Assembly (NCBI GenBank): GCA_017421045.1 | Contig: JAFQMC010000024.1 | Span: 1-51,166 of the forward strand | DNA: 51,166 nucleotides | Direction: 5' to 3' | Source of the DNA: Clostridia bacterium | GTDB lineage: Bacteria > Bacillota > Clostridia > Oscillospirales > Acutalibacteraceae | Notes under the pieces: model-generated | Seen by the model: only the letters and a program-made list of their open reading frames with translations | What the model was told of the DNA's origin: nothing | Databases searched by the model: none | Program-made: the position numbers and the translations under genes | Part shown: in pieces, positions 16,793-24,515 of the stretch | Numbering within the stretch: the stretch's first letter is position 1 | Layout of the letters: each line of letters opens with the position of its first letter

Positions 16793-17410
16793 TTATTCTT
16801 CTGTGTCTTCTTTTGTAACTTCTACGTCAACCATTCTGTCTTTGCTTTCTGCAAAGTCTTTTACAGCTTTTGTAAGCAGGAAAACAGCGATGATATCCCA
16901 CACACTGCTTATAAGAAAAGCAATGCCGATAAACAGCATAAGCCAGCCGGCTTCAGGGTTGAAGAAGATTATAATACCAAGGACAATGGAGACAATTGCA
17001 CCTGCAAGAGAAACAGGCCAGAGCTTTGACTTGACTTTCAGTGATTCGATAGCGTACTGAAGCTTCATAACACCGCACACGATAAGAATAATAGCAAGAG
17101 CGATAGAGAGAAAAGCTCTCAGCATTTCAGGGCATGCAATGAAGAAAATACCGAAGCCCATAAGTGCCACACCCTGAACAAGTGCAAAGGAACTGAAAGT
17201 TACAGCTTTATCTGCGGTGAAATAGGAAATAAGACGAATCACACCCCAGATAGTGAGGATAATGCCCACTGCAATGCAAATGATATTTGCAGATTCCTGA
17301 GGGAAAATCACCATCAATAGTCCCAGAGCAAACAGAGCAAGATCAAGGAACAGTATAGTACGCTTGACGTTTTTAGCTTTCTTTTTGAGTTTTTCGGAGA
17401 GTTCGTTCAT
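16793..17410 (-). CDS. Second DUF308/HdeD-like membrane protein
   Basis: The product has 205 residues: a basic N-terminus (NELSEKLKKKAKNVKR), six helices in three hairpins, and an acidic tail ending KEDTEE. It is the same fold family as the gene at 12646. ATG 17410 is chosen because CAAAGG lies 10 nt upstream; an in-frame ATG at 17455 would lie at the predicted transcription start with no ribosome site. It is convergent with the ABC pair. The function is unknown; membrane or acid-stress roles are known only for distant relatives. Confidence 0.75.
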   Translation of the reverse strand: MNELSEKLKKKAKNVKRTILFLDLALFALGLLMVIFPQESANIICIAVGIILTIWGVIRLISYFTADKAVTFSSFALVQGVALMGFGIFFIACPEMLRAFLSIALAIILIVCGVMKLQYAIESLKVKSKLWPVSLAGAIVSIVLGIIIFFNPEAGWLMLFIGIAFLISSVWDIIAVFLLTKAVKDFAESKDRMVDVEVTKEDTEE

Positions 17411-17462
17411 ACCAACACATCCTTTGTTTTTATTTCTGAGGAAAAAATTCCTCATTTGTAAT

Positions 17463-17471
17463 ATTATAACA
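17463..17471 (-). promoter_or_regulatory. Extended -10 promoter of the minus-strand DUF308 gene
   Basis: Read on the minus strand, TGTTATAAT gives an extended -10 (TGnTATAAT). No clear -35 is seen. The start would be near 17456. Confidence 0.55.
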
Positions 17472-17535
17472 TCTGTTTAATGAAAAATCTACGATTTGCA
17501 AAAAATTATACTTTGGATTTTATATTGAGATGCTG

Positions 17536-17565
17536 TTGACAGCTGTGGTATAATAAATATATAAT
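17536..17565 (+). promoter_or_regulatory. Promoter of tsaD
   Basis: TTGACA at 17536-17541, an 18 nt spacer and TATAAT at 17560-17565. Confidence 0.65.
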
Positions 17566-17624
17566 GCGGAGTTTGCGGCATTTCAGATTTGCTGCTCTCA
17601 GTTTACAGTAAAGGGGAATGGAAT

Positions 17625-18635
17625 ATGAGAATCCTAAGCATAGAGTCCTCCTGCGACGAGACCGCCGCCGCCATAGTCGAAGACGGCAGAAAGGTTCTGT
17701 CCTCGGTGGTTGCATCTCAGGTGGAGGAGCATCGCCTCTACGGCGGAGTTGTGCCCGAAATTGCATCCCGCAGACACGCCGAATCCATATCTGCAGTTGT
17801 TGCAGAAGCTTTGTCTCAGGCGTGGCTCAGCCTTTCTGATATTGACGCCATAGCTGTGACCTTTGCTCCCGGACTTATCGGAGCACTCCTCGTGGGTGTG
17901 AACTTTGCCAAGGGCCTGTCCCTTGCTACCGGCAAACCTCTGATTCCAGTGCATCATCTTCGTTCTCATATTGCGGCAAACTACATAACACACAGCGAAC
18001 TTAAGCCTCCTTTTCTGTGCCTTGTTGTGTCAGGCGGTCACAGCCACATAGTTATGGTTGAAGACTATACAAAAATGCGCGTCATTGGTGCTACTCGCGA
18101 CGATGCCGCAGGAGAAGCTTTTGACAAAGCTGCCCGTACAATGGGTATGCCTTATCCGGGTGGTGTGGAGCTTGACAAGGTTGCAGAGCTTGGCGATGAC
18201 ACCGCCTACACATTGCCTCATCCTACGATTGCAGGTTCCCCTTACGATTTCAGTTTTTCAGGTCTTAAGACTGCCGTTATCAATCTGATTCACAATGCAG
18301 AGCAAAAGGGAGAAACAATCAATAAAGAAAACCTATGTGCATCCTTCAGAAAAGCTGTGGTCGGATGTCTCACTGACAATCTTTTCAAAGCGGCAGAGGA
18401 CCTTGGCACCGATAAAATTGTCCTTGCAGGTGGTGTGTCTGCCAACACACTTCTTCGTCGTGAGACTGAGCGGATCTGCAAAGAAAAAGGACTCGGGCTT
18501 TTTGTTCCGAAGCTTAACCTCTGCGGAGATAACGCGGCAATGGTAGGGTCTCAGGGATACTACGAATATCTCAGCGGAAATGTGGCTCAGAGCGACCTGA
18601 ATGCGGTTGCAACACTTCCCATTGATTACCGCTGA
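17625..18635 (+). CDS. tsaD: tRNA N6-adenosine threonylcarbamoyltransferase TsaD
   Basis: The product has 336 residues, the usual family length. TsaD transfers threonylcarbamoyl to A37 of ANN-decoding tRNAs, working with TsaB, TsaE and TsaC. The N-terminus ILSIESSCDETAAAI is diagnostic, the metal ligands are His residues in HHLRSH, and VSGGHSHI and AGGVSANTLLR are ATP-fold motifs. ATG 17625 has AAGGGG 8 nt upstream; a start at 17589 would add 12 residues without support. tsaB, tsaE and tsaC are not nearby. rimI, often a tsaD neighbour, lies about 9 kb away. Confidence 0.97.
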   Translation: MRILSIESSCDETAAAIVEDGRKVLSSVVASQVEEHRLYGGVVPEIASRRHAESISAVVAEALSQAWLSLSDIDAIAVTFAPGLIGALLVGVNFAKGLSLATGKPLIPVHHLRSHIAANYITHSELKPPFLCLVVSGGHSHIVMVEDYTKMRVIGATRDDAAGEAFDKAARTMGMPYPGGVELDKVAELGDDTAYTLPHPTIAGSPYDFSFSGLKTAVINLIHNAEQKGETINKENLCASFRKAVVGCLTDNLFKAAEDLGTDKIVLAGGVSANTLLRRETERICKEKGLGLFVPKLNLCGDNAAMVGSQGYYEYLSGNVAQSDLNAVATLPIDYR

Positions 18636-18698
18636 CTTATATGGTCAAAAATGATATAAAACAACTTATTAATTCACAATTATATAACAAAAAATATA

Positions 18699-18727
18699 TT
18701 GATATATAATGGCTTATATGCTACAAT
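18699..18727 (+). promoter_or_regulatory. Promoter of the PEP carboxykinase gene
   Basis: TTGATA at 18699-18704, a 17 nt spacer and TACAAT at 18722-18727. The flanks are very AT-rich. Confidence 0.75.
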
Positions 18728-18781
18728 ATATATGACTTTGGGTCAAAAACAAGTTAATCCACCGAAAGGAGTTTTATAGTA

Positions 18782-20548
18782 ATGACAAACAACAAATCAG
18801 TACTTAATTGGCTTGACGAAATGCAGGCTCTCCTTACTCCCGACAAGGTAGTATGGATCGACGGTAGCCGCGAGCAGGTTGAGGCACTTCGTGCAGAGGC
18901 TTGTGAGACAGGCGAGATGATCAAGCTCAATCAGGAGAAGCTTCCCGATTGCTATCTGCATCGTACAGCAGTAAACGACGTTGCTCGTGTTGAGGGCAGA
19001 ACTTTCATCTGCTCCAGAAACGAAGAGGATGCAGGTCCCACAAACAACTGGATGGATCCCAAGAAAGCATACGATATGCTCTTTGATATTGCCCGTGGTA
19101 GCTACAAGGGCAGAACAATGTACATCATCCCTTATTCCATGGGTCCCATCGGCTCACCTCTCTCTCAGATTGGTATCGAGGTAACAGACTCCATCTATGT
19201 TGTTCTCAACATGGATATTATGACCCGTACAGGTAAGGCTGTACTGGATACACTTGGCGACAGTGAAGACTGGGTTAAGGGTCTGCACTCCCGCTGTGAC
19301 ATCGACGAGGAGAAGAGATACATCTGTCACTTCCCCGAGGATAACTACATCATCTCCGTTAACTCAGGTTACGGCGGAAACGTTCTCCTTGGCAAGAAGT
19401 GCTTCGCACTTCGTATTGCTTCCTACCTGGGTAAGCAGAACGAGTGGATGGCAGAGCATATGCTCATCCTTGGTATCGAAGATCCCGAGGGTAAGGTTAC
19501 CTATGTTTCTGCAGCATTCCCCTCAGCTTGCGGTAAGACCAACCTGGCAATGCTCATTCCTCCTGAGGGCTACAGAGCTAAAGGCTATAAGGTATGGACA
19601 GTAGGCGATGACATTGCATGGATGCGCAAGGGTCCCGACGGCAGACTTTATGCTATCAACCCCGAGAACGGCTTCTTCGGCGTTGCTCCCGGTACCAACG
19701 TTAAGTCCAACCCCAACGCTCTTGCTTCAACTCAGAAGGGCACAATCTTTACAAACGTAGTTCACAATCTTGACGATAACACAGTTTGGTGGGAAGGTCT
19801 CGACAAGAATCCTCCCACAAATGCTATGGACTGGATCGGCGAGCCTTGGAACGGCAAAGAGTCCGACAAGAAGGGCGCACATCCCAACAGCCGTTTCACA
19901 GCTCCCGCAAAGAATTGTCCCTGCATCAGCTCAGAGTTTGACTCTACAAAGGGCGTTCCGATTTCTGCTATCATCTTCGGTGGCAGACGTGCACAGACAA
20001 CTCCCCTTGTTTATCAGTCAAGAGACTGGAACAACGGTGTATTCGTAGGTTCTATCATGGCTTCTGAGACAACCGCTGCTGCAACAGGTGCAGTCGGTGT
20101 TGTTCGCCGTGACCCCATGGCAATGCTGCCTTTCTGCGGTTATCACATGGGTGACTACTTCAAGCACTGGATTGATATGGGCGAGGTTCTCGGTGAGAAT
20201 GCTCCCAAAATCTTCAATGTTAACTGGTTCCGTCTTGATGACGAGGGCAACTTCCTGTGGCCCGGCTTCGGCGACAACTTCCGCGTACTTGAGTGGATTG
20301 TTAAGCGTTGCAACGGTGAGGCTGATGCTACCGAGACAGCTATCGGTTATGTTCCTTCCGCAGAGGATATCAACGTAGAGGGCCTTGACATCGATATGGA
20401 TGTACTCAAGAGCATCCTCGAGGTTGACAACGACAAGTGGATGGGCGAGACAGCAGGCATCGAGGAGTTCTACGAGAAGTTTGGCGACAGACTTCCCGAG
20501 GAGCTGAGAAACCAGCTCAACGCTCTCAAGGACAGACTCAGCAAGTAA
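18782..20548 (+). CDS. pckG: Phosphoenolpyruvate carboxykinase (GTP)
   Basis: The product has 588 residues, close to the 590-620 of GTP-dependent enzymes and longer than ATP-dependent ones (about 530). It interconverts oxaloacetate plus GTP with PEP plus GDP and CO2. The GTP-class P-loop FPSACGKTNLAM is present (about residues 251-262), with EPWNGKES, FGGRRAQTTPLVY and LWPGFGDNFRVLEW, which contacts the guanine in this class. Codon use is that of a highly expressed gene. AAAGGAG lies about 10 nt before the ATG. In fermenters the enzyme often runs towards oxaloacetate; that direction is an inference. Confidence 0.96.
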   Translation: MTNNKSVLNWLDEMQALLTPDKVVWIDGSREQVEALRAEACETGEMIKLNQEKLPDCYLHRTAVNDVARVEGRTFICSRNEEDAGPTNNWMDPKKAYDMLFDIARGSYKGRTMYIIPYSMGPIGSPLSQIGIEVTDSIYVVLNMDIMTRTGKAVLDTLGDSEDWVKGLHSRCDIDEEKRYICHFPEDNYIISVNSGYGGNVLLGKKCFALRIASYLGKQNEWMAEHMLILGIEDPEGKVTYVSAAFPSACGKTNLAMLIPPEGYRAKGYKVWTVGDDIAWMRKGPDGRLYAINPENGFFGVAPGTNVKSNPNALASTQKGTIFTNVVHNLDDNTVWWEGLDKNPPTNAMDWIGEPWNGKESDKKGAHPNSRFTAPAKNCPCISSEFDSTKGVPISAIIFGGRRAQTTPLVYQSRDWNNGVFVGSIMASETTAAATGAVGVVRRDPMAMLPFCGYHMGDYFKHWIDMGEVLGENAPKIFNVNWFRLDDEGNFLWPGFGDNFRVLEWIVKRCNGEADATETAIGYVPSAEDINVEGLDIDMDVLKSILEVDNDKWMGETAGIEEFYEKFGDRLPEELRNQLNALKDRLSK

Positions 20549-20565
20549 TCTATCTTTATATTCTC

Positions 20566-20593
20566 CGAAGGGGCAGCGTACGCTGTCCCTTCG
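20566..20593 (+). terminator. Hairpin after pckG
   Basis: CGAAGGGGCAGCG and CGCTGTCCCTTCG pair with one G-T and a two-base top. The nearest T run is broken (TTTCAAATTGTTTTTT), so strength is uncertain. Confidence 0.7.
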
Positions 20594-20657
20594 TTTCAAA
20601 TTGTTTTTTATTACACATCCGATGCAACACTGCCTTGGATGTATGCAGGAGTGGCAT

Positions 20658-21980
20658 ATGAAAAATAAGCTTTTGTCGCTTATATTGGCTGCAGTTATGA
20701 TGGTCGCTTTTTCGGGATGTATTTTTGTACCGACAGAGATACCTCATTCGACCAACTCAACAGAGAACACAGAACCTACCGAGGAGCAGTATGACGGCTA
20801 TACCCTGGTGGACAGAGCTGTGTTCGAGTTTGACTGTGAATACTACGATGCAGTGACTCTTTCTGCAGGCTACGAGAGTCTCACAGAGGACTCAGAGCGT
20901 GAGTGCTACAAGCAGATAGACAAGCACGTTTATTATATTGCAGATGATATTGACGGAGAAACCTGGAAGACTCTGCCCATTACCCTTGAGGACACAAAAC
21001 TGTCAGAGGCTCAGATACGACTTGTTATAGCTGCATATTTTCTGGATAATCCTCAGGTTTTCTGGATTCACAACAACTTTGTATATTCCAACACCACAGA
21101 TAATACCGTCATTCAGCTTTTATCGTATATGAGTGCAGAAGTTGTAACGGCAACTGCACAGAACCTGTCCCGTGAAGTTGAGGAGGTGCTCTCAGGAGTT
21201 ACTGCTGATATGGACCTTTTCACCCGTGAACTGTATGTTCACGATATGCTCATTCAGCGATGCGAATATATCGACGACCTGAGTGTAGTTGATGATAGCT
21301 TCAGGGCATATACAACCCTGGGAGCTTTGGTTGACTCTAAGGCAGTGTGCGAGGGATATTCCCGCACAATGCAACTTCTTCTTTCAGAGCTTTCCATCGA
21401 GAGCTACAATGTGTTGGGAGAGGGTACAGATACCCTGCATATGTGGAACTGTGTGAAGCTTGGTGACGAGTGGTACTATGTTGATGCTACATGGGACGAC
21501 GAAGATGAGGACGGAGTTGTCTACGACTACTTCAATATCACAACGGAGCAGATTCTTGCAGACCATACCATAAACTCTACCTACTGGCAGCTTACGGAGG
21601 ATGAAATCTGCGGAACCAACGGAAACACAGCCGCAAGTTTCAATATATTTGTTCCACAGTGCTCTGACAGCTCAATGAATTACTACGCAAAAAACGGTGT
21701 CCCCATAGACGGTCTGGATGAAGCCGATATGGACATAATATGTGAGGCAATCAGTACCGCCGCCCAAAAGGGACAGCGCAAGATATATCTGTACATCAAC
21801 GATTCACTTGATTTTGCGGATACCGTGGATAATCTCTTCTATAGCGGTGACCATATATTCTTTGATTGTATCGACACTGTGAATCAGGAGTTGCAGGGTG
21901 TTTCCGTAGACCGTGACAATGTATCAATCCGAAAGTCGGAGGAGATGTCGGTTGTCACTGTTTATCTTGAGTATATTTAG
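20658..21980 (+). CDS. Lipoprotein with transglutaminase-like domain
   Basis: The product has 440 residues. A signal sequence ends in the lipobox FSGC (Cys21), so it should be anchored outside the membrane. A transglutaminase-like domain occupies about 195-285, with the triad Cys231 (KAVCEGYS), His261 (LHMWN) and Asp276 (VDATWD). Bacterial members are proteases or of unknown role. The C-terminal 140 residues are of no clear family. ATG 20658 has AGGAG nearby; a start 57 nt upstream would put extra residues before the signal peptide. It is the first gene of an operon with ruvX (14 bp on) and the Lgt-like gene. Confidence 0.82.
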   Translation: MKNKLLSLILAAVMMVAFSGCIFVPTEIPHSTNSTENTEPTEEQYDGYTLVDRAVFEFDCEYYDAVTLSAGYESLTEDSERECYKQIDKHVYYIADDIDGETWKTLPITLEDTKLSEAQIRLVIAAYFLDNPQVFWIHNNFVYSNTTDNTVIQLLSYMSAEVVTATAQNLSREVEEVLSGVTADMDLFTRELYVHDMLIQRCEYIDDLSVVDDSFRAYTTLGALVDSKAVCEGYSRTMQLLLSELSIESYNVLGEGTDTLHMWNCVKLGDEWYYVDATWDDEDEDGVVYDYFNITTEQILADHTINSTYWQLTEDEICGTNGNTAASFNIFVPQCSDSSMNYYAKNGVPIDGLDEADMDIICEAISTAAQKGQRKIYLYINDSLDFADTVDNLFYSGDHIFFDCIDTVNQELQGVSVDRDNVSIRKSEEMSVVTVYLEYI

Positions 21981-21994
21981 TTTAAGAGGTAGCT

Positions 21995-22405
21995 ATGATA
22001 ATAATGGCGGTGGATTTGGGCAAGGCGAGAACAGGCATTGCCGCATCGGACAAAACAGAATATCTGGCGTCTCCCGTGTGTGTTATCACAGAGCACAAGA
22101 GAGAATTGCTTCTTGAAAAAGTGGCGGACAAGGCACGTGAAATGAAAGCCGAACTTGTGGTTGTCGGACTTCCGAAGAATATGGACGGAAGTGAGGGCGA
22201 CAGTGCACGCTCTGCAAGAGAGTTTGCACAGAATCTTTCTGATGTGTTAGATATTGAGATCAGATTGTGGGATGAGCGTTGCACCACCATAACCGCCCAC
22301 GGGTACCTAAACGACACGAACACCAGAGGAAAAAAACGCAAGGCGATAATTGACCAGGTGGCAGCTACTGTGATTCTGCAGAGCTTCCTTGACAGCAGGA
22401 GATAA
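21995..22405 (+). CDS. ruvX: RuvX/YqgF Holliday junction resolvase family nuclease
   Basis: The product has 136 residues with an RNase H-like fold. Conserved parts are AVDLGKARTGIA (catalytic Asp), VVGLPKNMDGS, the Glu in WDERCTT and the Asp in IIDQVAA. The family resolves recombination junctions or processes pre-16S rRNA 5' ends; both roles have been reported. AGAGGT lies 5 nt before ATG 21995. In many Firmicutes yqgF sits beside ireB; here ireB is 16 kb away. Confidence 0.93.
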   Translation: MIIMAVDLGKARTGIAASDKTEYLASPVCVITEHKRELLLEKVADKAREMKAELVVVGLPKNMDGSEGDSARSAREFAQNLSDVLDIEIRLWDERCTTITAHGYLNDTNTRGKKRKAIIDQVAATVILQSFLDSRR

Positions 22406-22408
22406 ACC

Positions 22409-23200
22409 ATGTGTCCGTATGTTAATATTTTTGGATTGGAGCTTCCCCTGTATGGGCTCATTTCATTAGTGGGGATTCTGGTCTCGGCGGCAGTGGCATA
22501 TCCTCTGTCAAGACGAGTGGGAGTGCCGTTTTTTGATATTATGACTACCGCGTTGTTCGGTGGTCTGGGTGTCTTTCTTGGCTCTCATCTGCTCTATGCT
22601 CTCACACGTGCAGAGGATATTATTCTGACTTTTTCCTCCTACGGCGATTATGACTCTCTTTGGGAGTTTTTGAGAGAACTTGCAGATTTGTCATCAGGTA
22701 TGGTATTCTACGGAGGACTTTACGGAGGACTCCTCTTCGGATATCTGTGGATAAGAGGAAAGCGAAACATCATATCTCCCGTTGCCGATGTGTTCGCCGT
22801 GATAATTCCTCTGTTTCATGCCTTCGGCAGAGTGGGATGTTTCTTTGCGGGTTGTTGCTACGGAATAGAGTGTCGCTACGGATTCTCAGGCAGAGTGCTC
22901 TCTTCAGGGAGTTCTGAGCAGATAAAACGTCTGCCCGTTCAGCTCATAGAAGCAGTGTTGCTTCTGGTGCTCTTTGCCGTTTTGCTTATACTGTTTTGTA
23001 AGAAAACCGCATGTGGCAGGCTTATGTGCATCTATCTGTTGTCCTATGCTGTGCTGAGATTTGTGTTGGAGTTTTTCCGTGGAGATGCAATTCGCGGACA
23101 CTTCCTTTTTCTCTCTACATCACAGTGGATAAGCCTCGCAACGGTTATCGGCGTGACCCTGTATATTCTTTGTCGCAGGAAAAATAGAAACACTTTTTAA
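22409..23200 (+). CDS. Lgt-like protein (prolipoprotein diacylglyceryl transferase family, variant motifs)
   Basis: The product has 263 residues and seven predicted helices. Lgt moves diacylglycerol from phosphatidylglycerol to lipobox Cys. Kept family features are LYGLISL near the N-terminus, Arg141 of the GRVG motif and the C-terminal SYAVLRFVLEFFRG with its Tyr, Arg and Glu. Changed are the histidine of HGGL (here Tyr101 in FYGGL) and the Asn and Glu of the GNFxNxE signature (Cys144 and Cys149 in GCFFAGCCYG). From memory of E. coli work, those positions (H103, N146, E151) are important. It may be a working Clostridial variant or a relative with another substrate. Start ATG 22409 is 3 bp after ruvX, with AGGAG 7 nt upstream. 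Confidence 0.75.
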   Translation: MCPYVNIFGLELPLYGLISLVGILVSAAVAYPLSRRVGVPFFDIMTTALFGGLGVFLGSHLLYALTRAEDIILTFSSYGDYDSLWEFLRELADLSSGMVFYGGLYGGLLFGYLWIRGKRNIISPVADVFAVIIPLFHAFGRVGCFFAGCCYGIECRYGFSGRVLSSGSSEQIKRLPVQLIEAVLLLVLFAVLLILFCKKTACGRLMCIYLLSYAVLRFVLEFFRGDAIRGHFLFLSTSQWISLATVIGVTLYILCRRKNRNTF

Positions 23201-23204
23201 TTAT

Positions 23205-23234
23205 CAGCCGTCTCTTTGTGAGAGGGCTGTTTTT
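23205..23234 (+). terminator. Terminator of the lipoprotein-ruvX-lgt-like operon
   Basis: CAGCCGTCTC and GAGAGGGCTG pair with one mismatch; T run at 23230-23234. Confidence 0.85.
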
Positions 23235-23256
23235 CTTTGCAAATTTCAGAAAACAA

Positions 23257-23285
23257 TTGATTTATTTACCTCTGGGTAATATAAT
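23257..23285 (+). promoter_or_regulatory. Promoter of the alr-polA operon
   Basis: TTGATT at 23257-23262, a 17 nt spacer and TATAAT at 23280-23285, about 50 nt before alr. Confidence 0.75.
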
Positions 23286-23333
23286 TAACATAGGTTAATA
23301 TGGGAAAATCTCCATCTGACGCAGGAGGTCAAT

Positions 23334-24515
23334 ATGGAACTTGATATAGTAAAACGCACATGGGCGGAAATCGACCTTGATGCAATCAAAAACAACTTCA
23401 ATGAAATTCGTTCTAAAATAGGTGATTCAAAAATCTGTTGTGTTGTCAAAGCAGACGGTTACGGTCATGGAGCAAATAAACTGGCACAGCTATATTCCTC
23501 TATGGGTGCAGACTTCTTCGCAGTTTCAAATATCGATGAGGCGATTGAGCTGAGACAAAGCGGTATATCAGAGCCAATTCTTGTGCTGGGTTTCACTCCG
23601 GCGAATCTCGCGGACAAGCTTTCTGAGTACAAAATCACTCAGACGGTTTACGGCATTCAGTACGCGAGAGAGCTGAGCAACGCATGCACCAAAGCATGTG
23701 TGACCGTGGATGCTCACATCAAGATTGACACAGGAATGAGTCGCATCGGCTTTATGTGTCAGAGCTTTCCCCGTGACAACGGCTCAATTGACGAAATCGA
23801 AGAGAGCTGCAAACTGCAGGGTATAAATCCTCGTGGCATAATGGCTCACTTCTCTGTATCCGATGAGGGTGCGCAGGGTAGGGATTATACCCTGAGACAG
23901 CTGGATGCTTTTAATTACACAGTGCAGGAGCTCAAAAAACGCGGTATCTGCTTTGAGATTATTCATCATGCCAATAGCGGCGGTGTAGAGTTTTATCCCG
24001 AGTCGCATCTTTCTATGGTTCGTGCAGGTATTATTCTCTACGGGCTCAGTCCCAATCCTTCTCTTGAATCAAATTTGAACCTTACCCCTGCAATGACTCT
24101 CAAGTCTAAAATAGCATATGTAAAAGAGCTGAAGAAAGGCTCCGATGTCAGCTACGGCAGAACTTTCACCGCCGACAGAGATATGATTGTAGCCACAGTT
24201 CCCATCGGCTATGCAGACGGATACTTCCGTTCTCTGTCAACGGATGGTTATATGAGTGTCAAGGGAAAGAAAGCAAAAATTCTCGGCAGAATCTGTATGG
24301 ACCAGACAATAATAGATATAACAGATATTGATGGAGTTGCTATCGGCGATCATGTGACAGTGTTCTCCGGCAAGGATGACAACGCTCCCGGTGTAGATGA
24401 ACTGGCAAAATTTGCAGATACTATCAACTACGAGATCGTCTGCGCAGTTTCCAAGCGTGTTCCCAGAATGTATCTCCAGGATGGAAAAATTGTGGATGTG
24501 ATGTATAAATTATGA
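23334..24515 (+). CDS. alr: Alanine racemase
   Basis: The product has 393 residues. The PLP enzyme makes D-alanine for peptidoglycan. The PLP lysine lies in VVKADGYGHGA (about residue 40) and the opposing catalytic tyrosine in VSYGRTF (about 281). HIKIDTGMSRIGF and GRICMDQ are further family blocks. GGAGGT precedes the ATG by 5 nt. The stop codon overlaps the polA start (ATGA), giving an operon alr-polA-phosphatase-rimI under one promoter. Confidence 0.97.
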   Translation: MELDIVKRTWAEIDLDAIKNNFNEIRSKIGDSKICCVVKADGYGHGANKLAQLYSSMGADFFAVSNIDEAIELRQSGISEPILVLGFTPANLADKLSEYKITQTVYGIQYARELSNACTKACVTVDAHIKIDTGMSRIGFMCQSFPRDNGSIDEIEESCKLQGINPRGIMAHFSVSDEGAQGRDYTLRQLDAFNYTVQELKKRGICFEIIHHANSGGVEFYPESHLSMVRAGIILYGLSPNPSLESNLNLTPAMTLKSKIAYVKELKKGSDVSYGRTFTADRDMIVATVPIGYADGYFRSLSTDGYMSVKGKKAKILGRICMDQTIIDITDIDGVAIGDHVTVFSGKDDNAPGVDELAKFADTINYEIVCAVSKRVPRMYLQDGKIVDVMYKL

